A stretch of 64,000 bases of DNA. It comes from Ehrlichia ruminantium str. Welgevonden (GTDB taxonomy: Bacteria > Pseudomonadota > Alphaproteobacteria > Rickettsiales > Anaplasmataceae). This document shows positions 1 to 10,413 of the stretch, piece by piece. How positions within the stretch are numbered: the stretch's first letter is position 1; the number at the start of each line of letters is the position of its first letter. The stretch is taken from the NCBI RefSeq assembly GCF_000026005.1, contig NC_005295.2, positions 868,001 through 932,000 of the forward strand, given 5' to 3'. The position numbers and the translations under genes were made by a program. The notes below the pieces were generated by a model, which saw only the letters and a program-made list of their open reading frames with translations, did not search any database and was not told the origin of the DNA.

Positions 1-265
1 TACTCACAGAATACAGAAAATAATCCTTACCTAAAAATATAATTCTATCACCTAGAATAACAGGTATTACACCTCTCTGCATTTTCAAAGAAATAGTATG
101 CATCTTCCCAATATAAAAATCACTGCTAATGTTTACACCATCATTTAAATTACTATTAGTTTCTTGAATTACCTCACCCTGCTTTTGCAGTGTTTCATCT
201 GCCAATGCTGCTATTGAAAAACAAGATATAAAAACAAGTAAACATACAATATTAGGGTTTATCAT
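1..265 (-). CDS. Exported protein, C-terminus beyond window edge
   Basis: An open frame reads leftward from an ATG at 265 to the window edge without a stop, giving about 88 residues. The first 22 residues form a typical Sec signal peptide: a short polar start, a hydrophobic core rich in Leu, Val, Ile and Phe, and an Ala-Leu-Ala site before Asp23. The mature part begins with a polar Glu/Gln/Asn-rich stretch and then a more structured segment containing GKMHTISLK and VILGDRIIFLG. A periplasmic or outer-membrane location is inferred. I do not recognise the family. It is divergent from gpmI across an 850-bp spacer. Confidence 0.6.
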   Translation of the reverse strand, partial: MINPNIVCLLVFISCFSIAALADETLQKQGEVIQETNSNLNDGVNISSDFYIGKMHTISLKMQRGVIPVILGDRIIFLGKDYFLYSVS

Positions 266-1114
266 GTGCTTATATAATAAAATGTTATATTACTAAACTA
301 AGTATATTACTTAAACAAAGAAATCAACTACTTTTACATTTAACAAGCCAATAACATATCAAAGTATTTTAAATAAATCATTAGAAATAACAACATGAAC
401 CCTAATTATAACCAACAAATGTATACCAATTTTTATATTATATATAGAACAGTATTATTTAAAATATAAAACAAGATACATCTAAAATAGAATAAAATAT
501 TATGTATATTATCAATGAGTTATAAAACACTTTTAATTTAACTTATAATAAAAATTGAATATTCTTAAATTAATCACCAATTTTTTAATAACACCAATCC
601 ACAAAATACTAACTCACATTACAACTTAATAATAAATAACATTAGACTGTTCTGTTAATAATAATTATTATTAATCAATAAACATAGCTTTTTAGTAGGA
701 AAACTTAATATCCTCAAGTTTTACATTAATATTTGCAAAATTATATAATATATTATTTTTGTATTCTCACATATACAAGAATGATAATTTTATTACAAAA
801 AAACTTAATATATTCAAACTTTATACACGTTACTTTGTAAAAATTTATACATATCTTTGTATTTCAAGATAGAAAAAATAATAACTTGTATATAAAAATT
901 TTTATGACAAAACAACATCACTATGAATAAAAGCAATTACACAATAATGTATATAATTCGGTAAATAAAATTCAATATCTTCATTTATCTATATAATACT
1001 GTACAAATAATTATACTTATTGTTATACTTCAATATTAAAAATTGAAAAAAATATCTCTACTATGTCTTAACTAATGTGATATAGTAATCATAGTCCAAG
1101 TTCTACCATAAATT
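266..1114. other. AT-rich spacer, no gene seen
   Basis: This 849-bp stretch between two divergent genes has stops in all frames and no RNA gene that I can fold. It holds a 20-bp perfect AT palindrome at 655-674, which may be chance in such AT-rich DNA. The promoters of both flanking genes must lie here; a TATAGT at 1081-1086 is a possible -10 box for gpmI, but no convincing -35 box precedes it. Confidence 0.5.
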
Positions 1115-2620
1115 ATGACTAATCATTCTGTAATCTTGTGTATATTAGATGGGTGGGGTAACAATAAAAACAGCCAATTCAATGCCATTGCACAAGCAGA
1201 TACACCATATTGGGATAGTATAATTTCACAATACCCACAAAGCAATATAGTTACCCATGGACCAGATGTGGGATTACCAGATAGACAAATCGGAAATTCA
1301 GAAGTTGGTCATATTAGCCTAGGTAGTGGCAGAATTGTCCTACAGGATTTATGTAGAATTAATGAAGAAATAAAAAATATAAGAAAAAATACCCATTTAT
1401 TAGAATTTACAGAACAAATAAAAAGGAACAATGGCATATGTCATATAGCAGGATTACTATCTGATGGAGGAATACACTCTTCCCTATCACATATGCTAGA
1501 TATTATTGATGCATTATCTTATCTAAAAATCCAAGTAGTTATTCACATATTCCTAGATGGACGTGATACCCCACCAATATCAGCGTTAAAATATATCAAT
1601 ATCTTATGCTCTCACATTAAAGACCTCAGCAATGTTAGCATTGCAACAATAAGTGGTAGATATTACTCTATGGACCGCGATAACAGATTAGATCGCACAA
1701 CAAAAGCATATAACTCAATAGCATTTGGACATGGTAAACGTTATGAAGACCCTATATCAGCAGTTCAAGATAATTACAATGCTGGAATTACAGATGAGTT
1801 TATCATACCCTGTGTAATTGGCAATTATCAGGGAATGAATCCAACAGATGGATTTATCATGACAAATTTTAGAAGTGATAGAGTTATACAAATCCTCAAG
1901 ATGATTACAGAAGATCAAAACACTAATCATATCACACTAAAAAACACAATAGGAATGATAAAATACTCTAATGAACTCAATATCCCTTGCTTATTTCCTA
2001 ATAAAAAAATAAGTAACACACTTGGAGAAATTATATCTAATCAACAATTACATCAATTAAGAATAGCAGAAACAGAAAAATATGCACATGTAACTTTCTT
2101 CTTTAATGGTGGCAGAGAAGAAGTATTTGAAAATGAAGAAAGGATTATTATACCTTCACCTTCTGTAACAACATATGACTTAGTACCAGAAATGTCTGCA
2201 TATGAGATTACTGATACACTTATCAAAAAAATCAACTTACAGAAATACTCTTTAATTATTATAAATTACGCAAATGCAGATATGGTAGGCCACACTGGAA
2301 ATATAGAAGCAACAAAGAAAGCTATAACAACTCTTGATCAATGTTTAGGCAAAATACTAAAATGTATACATAATACTAATTATATATTGGTCATTACTGC
2401 TGATCATGGAAATGCAGAAGAAATGTTTGATGTACAAAATAATATGCCTTATACAGCACATACATTAAATCCAGTGCCATTTGTAGTATGTAATTACCCT
2501 AAAAAAATCAAATTAAAAAATGGCAGATTATCTGACGTGGCACCAACAATTTTAGAAATCCTTAATATAAAACAACCAGAAGAAATGACAGGCATTTCAT
2601 TAATTGATACAAGTAACTAA
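1115..2620 (+). CDS. gpmI: 2,3-bisphosphoglycerate-independent phosphoglycerate mutase
   Basis: Interconverts 3- and 2-phosphoglycerate with a Mn-dependent phosphoserine mechanism in the cytoplasm. The protein has 501 residues, close to the usual 510 of the family. The N-terminal metal motif ILDGWG carries the first Asp at residue 12. GNSEVGH near residue 62 holds the catalytic Ser. [11 protein letters not shown] and [12 protein letters not shown] mark the transferase insert, and the C-terminal [11 protein letters not shown] plus the His of [10 protein letters not shown] complete the two-metal site. The start is an ATG at 1115; no strong Shine-Dalgarno sequence precedes it. The gene stands alone. 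Ehrlichia use this enzyme for gluconeogenic carbon flow rather than glucose catabolism, which is knowledge of the group and not visible here. Confidence 0.96.
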   Translation: MTNHSVILCILDGWGNNKNSQFNAIAQADTPYWDSIISQYPQSNIVTHGPDVGLPDRQIGNSEVGHISLGSGRIVLQDLCRINEEIKNIRKNTHLLEFTEQIKRNNGICHIAGLLSDGGIHSSLSHMLDIIDALSYLKIQVVIHIFLDGRDTPPISALKYINILCSHIKDLSNVSIATISGRYYSMDRDNRLDRTTKAYNSIAFGHGKRYEDPISAVQDNYNAGITDEFIIPCVIGNYQGMNPTDGFIMTNFRSDRVIQILKMITEDQNTNHITLKNTIGMIKYSNELNIPCLFPNKKISNTLGEIISNQQLHQLRIAETEKYAHVTFFFNGGREEVFENEERIIIPSPSVTTYDLVPEMSAYEITDTLIKKINLQKYSLIIINYANADMVGHTGNIEATKKAITTLDQCLGKILKCIHNTNYILVITADHGNAEEMFDVQNNMPYTAHTLNPVPFVVCNYPKKIKLKNGRLSDVAPTILEILNIKQPEEMTGISLIDTSN

Positions 2621-3250
2621 GTAGTTATTCACAGATAATTTTCAAGCAAATTTAATATAAAATAATGTAGTATCAGAAATTAAAAAAATTAATCTTAAAA
2701 GAAATACAAAGACTTAATTATTATATTTTCACTAAAGCACATATAATGTATAATAAGTACTATGCTCAGTATAACTATATTATTAATACGAAAATTAGGT
2801 TATGGTATTGCAAGTATAATACACACAATAACTCTGCCAAGACTTAATTAATAAAATTACTTAGATAATAATGATTAAGATAAAGTATATTACCCAAAAA
2901 ACTTAACACATTATAGTAACATTACTTAAATTTACTATTCTTCTAAATAAAAAACAATAGATATTCATTAAATGGATAAAGTACTTTATCAACCAATTAT
3001 ATAATACTTTTAAAACACACTATATATAATGCTAATAGATTTTCACAATAATTAAAATTACCTCATAATAAGCAAATTTCATAAATATCAATTATTTCCC
3101 TAAAAATCTCATTTTGTATTAGTAATAAGATTACATTTCATAATATACAGAAAATCATCTAGTAATATCAAATAATCCAATACCCATTTACCTTATATAG
3201 CTCATTTATATATTACTAACTTATAACATTTTATATTTAATAATGATCAT
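2621..3250. other. AT-rich spacer upstream of the 214-bp repeats
   Basis: No gene is supported. A 29-codon open stretch at about 2763-2852 (ATG to TAA, containing KLGYGIASII) has a somewhat coding-like look but no ribosome binding site and no family I know; it may be a gene scrap or chance. The rest is stop-rich AT sequence. Confidence 0.45.
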
Positions 3251-3902
3251 TAACATATCAAGACAGATACATACTAGGCAATACTGTTACTATCTTACAT
3301 CACAGTAATTCTCCACTAATATATAGAATATCAAGTATTACTGTTATATATGTGATTGACTACAAACGATACATTAATGATATTGAAAAATATTTATTAA
3401 TTTTAACAATCTAAAAAGACTTATCCCGTAATATTGCAAAATCTAAATTATATTACTAACAAAATAACATATCAAGACAGATACATACTAGGCAATACTG
3501 TTACTATCTTACATCACAGTAATTCTCTACTAATATATAGGATATCAAGTATTACTGTTATATATGTGATTAATTACAAACAATATATTAATGATATTGA
3601 AAAATATTTATTAATTTTAACAATCTAAAAAGACTTATCCCGTAATATTGCAAAATCTAAATTATATTACTAACAAAATAACATATCAAGACAGATACAT
3701 ACTAAGCAATACTGTTACTATCTTACATCACAGTAATTCCCTACTAATATATAGGATATCAAGTATTACTGTTATATATGTGATTAATTACAAACAATAT
3801 ATCAATGATATTGAAAAATATTCGTTAACTTTAACAAGCTAAAAAAACTTATCCCGTAATATTGCAAAATCTAAATTATATTACTAATAAAATAATATAT
3901 CT
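3251..3902. repeat. Tandem repeat, 214-bp unit, about 3 copies
   Basis: The phrase taacatatcaagacagatac recurs at 3251, 3465 and 3679, exactly 214 bp apart, and the copies differ at only a few positions. The array ends in a partial fourth unit near 3902. Copies 2 and 3 each contain a 64-codon open frame, but these simply repeat the same non-coding unit, lack ribosome binding sites and match no family. Such direct repeats of roughly 150-300 bp between genes are a known trait of the Ehrlichia ruminantium genome and differ in copy number between strains. Confidence 0.9.
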
Positions 3903-3976
3903 TACCAATACAATCATTCTAAATGCAAATAGTCACTATAAAATTTACCTTACCTATTCCTTTAAAATAACACATA

Positions 3977-5296
3977 TTAATAATTAACATCATATGGGTT
4001 TTTATTCTTTTTAAAATTCATTCTAATGGGAATTCCATCAATAGAAAAATATTTCCTTAAACTATTCATTAAATACTGTTGATATGTTAAATCTATACCA
4101 TACAAACCATTAATAACTATAGCAAAAGTTGGAGGCATAACTTTAATCTGTGTAATATATTTTAATTTAACTGTTTTACCATTAAATAATGGTGGTCTAT
4201 GATGATCTACAGCAAGTCGTAACCACTTATTCAACATAGGAGTTGAGATACGCATTGTTAAATATTTATATAGCTCTATACTCTTTTCAAGAACCATATT
4301 ACAGTTAATATTTTTAAGAGCAGAAATTTCTATTATTGGTACATCAAAACTTAATTTATTATAATTACGGATATCTCTTAATAACCCCAATCTATGTTCC
4401 TTAGAAATTACATCCCATTTATTTAATGCAATGATGATCGCTTTACCTTTCTGTATTACAAGCTCAGCAATTGATAAATCCTGCTGTTCCATACCACACA
4501 CAGAATCTATCATTAAAATTATTATATCCGATCTATTAATCGACTCTATACTTTTATACACAGAAGTTACTTCTATATTTTCAGTAATTTTTGCCTTTTT
4601 ACGCATACCAGCAGTATCAATCAAAATAAACTTCTGATCTTGATATTCATATTCTATATCAACAGCATCACGAGTAGTACCAGGCTCAGAACTAACAATC
4701 ATTCTATCTTCACCAACCAATCTATTAACAAATGTTGATTTCCCAGCATTTGGCCTACCTACAATAGATATTTTAATATAAGAAGAAGTGAAATTTTCTA
4801 CATTACTTTCTGGAATAAATGGAATCAAAGCATCATATAAATCTACCATACCTAAGTTGTGTTCTGCAGATATATAAATCGGACCTATAAAATTAAAATA
4901 CTCTAAGTAATCCACCTCAGAACACTTTTTTCTACTTTCACATTTATTTGCAATCAAAATTATAGGTTTATGAGTATTTTTTCTCAAATATTTTGCAAAC
5001 TCTATATTCTTAATATCTCTTTCAACTCTTGCGTCAACAACAAAAAATATTACATCGCAAGCTTCTATAGCTAATTTTACTTGATCCAATATTAAAACAG
5101 ATAGTTTAATCCGATAATCTACACCACCTGTGTCAATAACCTTAAATTTTAAACCACATAAATCAGCACTTCCCTCTCTTCTATCTCTAGTCAAGTTAGG
5201 TACATTACTAACTATAGCACTTCTTTTTTTTACCAACCTATTAAAAATAGTAGACTTACCAACATTAGGCAACCCAACTATAGCTACTTTTAACAT
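3977..5296 (-). CDS. der: Ribosome-assembly GTPase Der (EngA)
   Basis: Double-GTPase that binds the 50S precursor and is needed for its maturation. The 439-residue protein has two tandem G domains: the first with P-loop GLPNVGKST at residues 8-16 and DTGG near 56, the second with GRPNAGKST near 180 and DTAGMRKKAKI near 228. NKWD after about residue 290 is the G4 motif of the second domain, while the first domain has NKCE in place of NKxD. A C-terminal KH-like domain follows (HHRPPLFNGKTVKLKY). The ATG at 5296 opens directly into the first P-loop strand as in other Der proteins. It is divergent from carA and convergent with gpmI across the repeat array. Confidence 0.95.
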   Translation of the reverse strand: MLKVAIVGLPNVGKSTIFNRLVKKRSAIVSNVPNLTRDRREGSADLCGLKFKVIDTGGVDYRIKLSVLILDQVKLAIEACDVIFFVVDARVERDIKNIEFAKYLRKNTHKPIILIANKCESRKKCSEVDYLEYFNFIGPIYISAEHNLGMVDLYDALIPFIPESNVENFTSSYIKISIVGRPNAGKSTFVNRLVGEDRMIVSSEPGTTRDAVDIEYEYQDQKFILIDTAGMRKKAKITENIEVTSVYKSIESINRSDIIILMIDSVCGMEQQDLSIAELVIQKGKAIIIALNKWDVISKEHRLGLLRDIRNYNKLSFDVPIIEISALKNINCNMVLEKSIELYKYLTMRISTPMLNKWLRLAVDHHRPPLFNGKTVKLKYITQIKVMPPTFAIVINGLYGIDLTYQQYLMNSLRKYFSIDGIPIRMNFKKNKNPYDVNY

Positions 5297-5908
5297 AGAA
5301 AAATTTCATACCTTTATTTGTACATGATTATACAGCATATAACCTATTTCTCACATGTTAAATTTAAAGCTTAAGAATCAATATATTGTGATATATATTC
5401 TATTTACTCACTAAATAAAACGTATAATATAACAACGGCAATTTTCGTATTCATTAATACCATTAAAACAACAAGTGTTCTAATAATAAGATAATCATAT
5501 CTATAGAGCTACTTTTAATCTCAGAAAACTTAAATTTCTATTATATACTACATAATATGTGATTTTTTTCTTATATATTAAAATTAAAACAGGTAAAACT
5601 ATACACTTACATCTGATTACTCATTTAAGAAAAAGATCTCAAAAACAATAGCATTTTTCTCATTATCATCAAATACAGACTACATTACACCAGACATACC
5701 GATTAAGGTTTACTCTTAACAAAAAAACTTAGATTTTATTATATAATTAACTCTCATGTTACTAATAATATAGGGAAATCTCAACTATAATAATTGAATC
5801 ACAAAAAACTTATTTTACAAAATACTATTCATAAATGATAATTATATAGTTAAATCAAAAAGAATTTGTTATATAATTTGCAAAATCTATTAACTCTATA
5901 CATAAATA
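5297..5908. other. Divergent promoter spacer between der and carA
   Basis: A 612-bp AT-rich stretch without a credible gene. TATAAT at 5872-5877, 32 nt before the carA ATG, is a good -10 candidate for carA, but the matching -35 region is weak. I see no repeats or RNA genes. Confidence 0.45.
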
Positions 5909-7033
5909 ATGTCTCAAATAAAAAACTATTTAAACGCTATCCTAATGCTATCTGATGGAAAATATTTCCTTGGAAAATCTATAGGAAACAAATCTAATGC
6001 TGTAGGGGAAGTATGTTTTACTACTTCAATGACAGGATATCAACATACTATAACAGATCCATCATTTGCAGGCCAAATAATCACATTTACTTTTCCTCAC
6101 ATTGGCAACATTGGAATAAATAAAGAAGACTTTGAAAACACTCAAGTACTAGCACATGGAATTGTTGTGAAAACAATATCAGAAGATTCCCATTCAAGTT
6201 CTTACTCAAACTTAGAAAATTGGATGATAGAAAATAAAATAACTGGAATATCTGAAATCGATACTAGAGCATTAACACGTCACTTAAGAAACTATGGATC
6301 ACAAAATGGAATTATACATCATTTCCATGACATGAATTCATTAAATCTAAAAGAGTTACAAAATACAGCATCTCAATACAATTATGTAAATCATTGTCAA
6401 TCAATTTCACAAGCTTTTATAAGTGATTACAATCAAGAACCAAAGTACAAGACCTTATACAACATAGTAGTTATTAATTTTGGAGTAAAGTCCAGTATAT
6501 TAAATGCTTTATCTAATATAGGATGCAAAGTACATATAGTACCAGGTCATGAATTTAATTTAATAGATAAAATATTATCATTCAATCCAGATGGCATAGT
6601 ATTATCAAATGGTCCAGGAGATCCATCTGCAATTTCTGAACATACTATACAACAAATTAGAAGTATAATAGAATTAAAGGTACCAACATTAGGAATCTGT
6701 CTAGGGCACCAACTAATTGCACTAGCATTAGGTGCACAAGTTAAAAAAATGTTATTTGGACATAGAGGAAGTAACCATCCAGTATATAATAAAATGCTCA
6801 ATAACATAGAAATTACTAGTCAGAACCACGGATTTACCATAGATGAAAACTCATTATCTTCAAACATACAAATAACTCACACATCTCTGTTTGATAACAC
6901 AATTGAAGGTATTAAAGTAGAAAATTATCCCATTATTTCAGTACAGTATCATCCTGAAGGCAGTCCAGGACCTAATGATACAAAGTACATATTAGAAGAT
7001 TTTGTTAATTTAATACAGGAAAAAACTGTATAA
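5909..7033 (+). CDS. carA: Carbamoyl-phosphate synthase small (glutaminase) subunit
   Basis: Hydrolyses glutamine and channels ammonia to the large subunit CarB to make carbamoyl phosphate for pyrimidine and arginine synthesis. The 374-residue length matches the family. The N-terminal CPSase domain carries GEVCFTTSMTGYQ and the TDPSFAGQII stretch. The C-terminal class I amidotransferase domain contains GPGDP, the nucleophile Cys in LGICLGHQ near residue 268, GHRGSNHPV, and the catalytic His and Glu in QYHPEGSPGP. The start is an ATG at 5909 with no strong Shine-Dalgarno sequence. carB is not adjacent, as is common in the scattered genomes of Rickettsiales. Confidence 0.96.
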   Translation: MSQIKNYLNAILMLSDGKYFLGKSIGNKSNAVGEVCFTTSMTGYQHTITDPSFAGQIITFTFPHIGNIGINKEDFENTQVLAHGIVVKTISEDSHSSSYSNLENWMIENKITGISEIDTRALTRHLRNYGSQNGIIHHFHDMNSLNLKELQNTASQYNYVNHCQSISQAFISDYNQEPKYKTLYNIVVINFGVKSSILNALSNIGCKVHIVPGHEFNLIDKILSFNPDGIVLSNGPGDPSAISEHTIQQIRSIIELKVPTLGICLGHQLIALALGAQVKKMLFGHRGSNHPVYNKMLNNIEITSQNHGFTIDENSLSSNIQITHTSLFDNTIEGIKVENYPIISVQYHPEGSPGPNDTKYILEDFVNLIQEKTV

Positions 7034-7777
7034 ATTTTTTATAAGTTAACAAATCCCAAATTATTCAAAATAGTTATATGTTTTTAATATTTATCTAACC
7101 CATAAACAAAATAACAGACAATTATACTAAAATACATACTTAAGAATTATGCTAACTGATGTAATTATTTTTCTCAAATCAATAACATTATCTAGCAGGA
7201 AGAAGATTTGGTCTAAATGCACCAAATCCGGCAGCAATTAAAGAATATTTAAAATTTTTTATGAACTAATATTTCAACAATTAAACAAGCAGCAAATTAT
7301 CCACTAACTAAACTATCTAGAATTATAAATACATTTAATACTATATTTCATATAAATAAGATAACCTCTAACTATATAAGATAAATATTTAAGGGTTATA
7401 TTAACTCAATAAAGAAAGTTTTTTAAGTTTAATAATTTTATTCTATGTGTTTTTAGCATCTAATAGCATTCAGCTTATTACCTACTTCCATACTATAAAC
7501 TCATAGAAAATTAATAAGATAAATAATCAATTACTCTATCTTAACACACATACAGATGTATAAAAAATATTCTGAAAATTAATAAATCATGTGTCTAATA
7601 TTCAAACTAAGTATACTAAAAACTATTTAATTAAACTAAGCTTGATTATATTAAAATGTAACATTACATAAATAAACTTATAATATTTTTAAATATACTT
7701 AAAAAAACTACCATACTAAAGTTTTTATCACTTTGATACTATCATGAATTAGTAAAATTCTATACGATAAATATAAA
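7034..7777. other. Spacer with one coding-like scrap
   Basis: This AT-rich spacer contains one short stretch (7186-7269, listed separately) whose composition looks coding. A second open stretch near 7410-7511 would encode a hydrophobic peptide containing LSLIILFYVFLAS but has no start codon. No complete gene or RNA is seen. Confidence 0.45.
7186..7269 (+). pseudogene. Possible 3'-end remnant of an unidentified gene
   Basis: Between two in-frame stops lies a short reading frame whose last 24 codons read AGRRFGLNAPNPAAIKEY, then LKFFMN and TAA. The stretch is clearly richer in G and C and in Ala, Pro, Gly and Arg codons than the surrounding spacer, which is what a transplanted gene end would look like. 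There is no start codon. I cannot name the parent gene, and it is not one of the complete genes in this window. Confidence 0.35.
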
Positions 7778-7806
7778 TTGACATACTACATACAGAACAA
7801 TACAAT
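7778..7806 (+). promoter_or_regulatory. Sigma-70 type promoter of ispH
   Basis: A perfect -35 box TTGACA at 7778-7783 is followed after exactly 17 nt by TACAAT at 7801-7806, a five-of-six match to the -10 consensus. Transcription would begin near 7813, about 24 nt before the ATG at 7837, which also argues for that start over the upstream TTG. Confidence 0.7.
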
Positions 7807-7836
7807 CAATATTGTTGCATTTAGTTGATAAAAGTT

Positions 7837-8823
7837 ATGCATAATGCAATATACACAGACCTACAAAAAGAAGTAGAAGTCATTTTAGCAAGACCAAGAG
7901 GGTTTTGTGCTGGTGTTTCAAGAGCTATAGAAATAGTAAAATTAGCAATAGAGTATTATAAAGATACTAAAACAATATATGTACTACATGAGATTGTACA
8001 TAACAAATACATCGTAGAAACTTTAAAAACCATGGGAGTAATCTTCATAGATAAAGTAGATCAAGCTCAAGATGGGTCAGTATTAATATATAGCGCACAT
8101 GGGGTTTCAAAATCCATAAAACAACTAGCAGAATTACGAGACCTGGAAGTTATAGATGCAACATGTCCATTAGTAAACAAGGTGCATAAAGAAGTTCAGT
8201 TATATGATAAGTCAGGATATCAAGTCATCTTAATAGGTCATAAAGGACATAGAGAAGTAGAAGGTACTGTAGGACAAATAAGCACTCCAGTAATTATAGT
8301 ACAAAATTTAAATGACATAGATAAGATAGAAATATTTGACCCAGATAAGCTTGCATACGTCACTCAAACAACTTTAAGTGTAGACGATACAAAAGTAATA
8401 ATCGACAAGTTGAAGAAGAAATTTCCAAATATAAAAGGACCAGATTTAAAAGATATATGTTATGCCACTCAAAATAGACAAACCACCACTAAACGTTTAG
8501 CTGAGCTAGTAGATATAGTATTTATATTAGGAAGTAAAAATAGTTCAAACTCAAACCGTCTTAAGGAATTAGCCGGAATACAGACTCAAGCTTTTTTAAT
8601 AGATTCTTACAAAGAAATTGATTTAAACCTATTAAATGATATAACAAAAATTGGCATAACAGCAGGCGCATCAGCTCCAGATATACTAGTACAACAAGTC
8701 ATAGATTTTCTAAAACAACACATGAAGGTTAAGTTATCAGATTTAGAGATTGTACAGGAAAGCGTAACATTTAATGTACCTAGACAACTTAGGCAATATA
8801 AAGAACAATATAATCCTATATAG
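7837..8823 (+). CDS. ispH: 4-hydroxy-3-methylbut-2-enyl diphosphate reductase
   Basis: Last step of the MEP isoprenoid pathway: reduces HMBPP to IPP and DMAPP with a 4Fe-4S cluster. The three cluster cysteines are visible in PRGFCAGV, DATCPLV and KDICYATQNRQ; the substrate-binding HGVS motif and the EGT motif near GHREVEGT are also present. From the ATG at 7837 the protein has 328 residues, typical for the family. An in-frame TTG at 7825 would add four residues, but an ATG is available and sits well relative to the promoter at 7778-7806, so I prefer the ATG. The C-terminus (about 30 residues after the core) is slightly extended. The gene is monocistronic. Confidence 0.95.
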   Translation: MHNAIYTDLQKEVEVILARPRGFCAGVSRAIEIVKLAIEYYKDTKTIYVLHEIVHNKYIVETLKTMGVIFIDKVDQAQDGSVLIYSAHGVSKSIKQLAELRDLEVIDATCPLVNKVHKEVQLYDKSGYQVILIGHKGHREVEGTVGQISTPVIIVQNLNDIDKIEIFDPDKLAYVTQTTLSVDDTKVIIDKLKKKFPNIKGPDLKDICYATQNRQTTTKRLAELVDIVFILGSKNSSNSNRLKELAGIQTQAFLIDSYKEIDLNLLNDITKIGITAGASAPDILVQQVIDFLKQHMKVKLSDLEIVQESVTFNVPRQLRQYKEQYNPI

Positions 8824-9951
8824 AATATTATAGAAATTATTGGCATTTTTTACATTGACTTATATTAGAGTAAGTAACTTATTGAAATAATAATAATACA
8901 AATTTCTTACATTAAAATTTTTTTTATCCAAAGCCAAAAATCTAAGTATTACTTACACAATAGCTTGCAAGGTTTTATTTTTCTAAATTTCATAATAAAA
9001 TAACCCACTATTAAGATAAAGTATAGAACCATATACATTTCATACTAAATATCTCAATACTAATTACTTTATAACCAAGAAATTCACCATTATTCAACAA
9101 ATGCTATAAAATAAATTTATATACAATATTCAACACTGAACATTACTAGAGCTTACTTTTTAGTATATTCCAAAAAAGCATAGACATTATCAAAATAGGA
9201 AAACAGAATTACATATCTTTCATATCAATATCTCAATACTAATTACTTTATAACCAAGAAATTTACCATTATTCAACAAATGCTATAAAATAAATTTATA
9301 TACAATATTCAACATTGAACACTACTAGAGCTTACTTTTTAGTATATTCCATAAAAAGTATAGCTATTATCAAAATAGGAAAACAGCATTACATATCTTT
9401 CATATTAATATCTCAATACTAATTACTTTATAACCAAGAAATTTACCATTATTCAACAAATGCTATAAAATAAATTTATATACAATATTCAACATTGAAC
9501 ACTACTAGAGCTTACTTTTTAGTATATTCCAAAAAAGTATAGCTATTATCAAAATAGGAAAACAGAATTACATATCTTTCATATCAATATCTCAATACTA
9601 ATTACTTTATAACCAAGAAATTTACCATTATTCAACAAATGCTATAAACATAGATATGCTATATACAATATCTAATAATGTACTATCAAGATTATTTGTA
9701 TATGTATTTCAATAAAATAACATAATAACTATATATCATAATAACCATATATTATTAACGATAGAATATCCATTTTTAATAAAAACTATAAGATAAAAAA
9801 ATTCATGCTACTGGTAAAATGTGTTAGCAAATATTCTACACATGTAATATAAGACAATAATAAGTCTTTTTACAATCCATAGTAATAAATAACATTATTG
9901 ACTAATACAAAAAACTAATTAAAATTACTGAAAAAAATATGGAGTAATTAT
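8824..9951. other. Spacer holding a tandem repeat array
   Basis: Over 1.1 kb without a gene. About half is the 179-bp repeat array listed separately (9036-9650). The flanks are stop-rich AT sequence. GGAG at 9941-9944, near the right end, is the likely ribosome binding site of dut. No RNA gene or terminator is obvious. Confidence 0.5.
9036..9650. repeat. Tandem repeat, 179-180-bp unit, about 3.4 copies
   Basis: The phrase atctcaatactaattacttt starts at 9051, 9230, 9410 and 9589, giving spacings of 179, 180 and 179 bp. Copies 1-3 are full length and differ by scattered substitutions and single-base indels; copy 4 stops near 9650 after ttcaacaaatgctataaa. No open frame runs through it. Confidence 0.9.
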
Positions 9952-10413
9952 ATTAGTAGTGGCGTATCTATTAAGATCATAAAATTAAATAACAGTGATC
10001 TTCCTCTACCGTTTTATGCAACAGAACAAAGTTCTGGTATGGATTTATGTTCAGCAGTTGTATCAAGCATAGTGTTAAAGCCAGGATGCAGAGAGTGTAT
10101 AAAGACCGGTATTGCAATTTCTGTACCAGATGGATATGAAGCTCAAATTAGGCCAAGATCTGGTCTAGCTCTAAAATTTGGTATAACTGTACTTAATACT
10201 CCAGGTACAATAGATGCTGATTACCGTGGAGAAATCATGGTAATCTTAATTAACTTAGGAAATGAGGCATATACTATTAATTATGGAGATAGGATAGCAC
10301 AAATGGTAATAGCTCCTGTTACTCGCATATCATGGAATCTTGTCGAAGATCTTGAAGCTAATACCACAAAACGTGGCATTCATGGATTTGGATCAACTGG
10401 TATATCAACATAA
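9952..10413 (+). CDS. dut: dUTP diphosphatase, apparent non-ATG start
   Basis: Hydrolyses dUTP to dUMP and pyrophosphate, keeping uracil out of DNA and feeding dTMP synthesis; works as a trimer. All five family motifs are present: SSGMDL (motif 1), RPRSGLA (2), [10 protein letters not shown] (3), GDRIAQMVI (4) and [10 protein letters not shown] (5). The first in-frame ATG, at 10039, would cut the protein to 124 residues inside motif 1 and remove the first strand. The frame stays open upstream, encoding [19 protein letters not shown], which fits the family N-terminus, but contains no ATG, GTG or TTG. GGAG at 9941-9944 lies 7 nt before an ATT at 9952, so initiation there (153 residues, normal length) is my best guess. 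A start-codon mutation or a small frameshift remains possible. Confidence 0.85.
   Translation: MSSGVSIKIIKLNNSDLPLPFYATEQSSGMDLCSAVVSSIVLKPGCRECIKTGIAISVPDGYEAQIRPRSGLALKFGITVLNTPGTIDADYRGEIMVILINLGNEAYTINYGDRIAQMVIAPVTRISWNLVEDLEANTTKRGIHGFGSTGIST

Noticed and set aside
3434-3842. Two 64-codon frames as a paralogous pair of small genes
   Set aside because: Both are copies of the same 214-bp intergenic repeat unit, whose period is not a multiple of three, and neither has a ribosome binding site.
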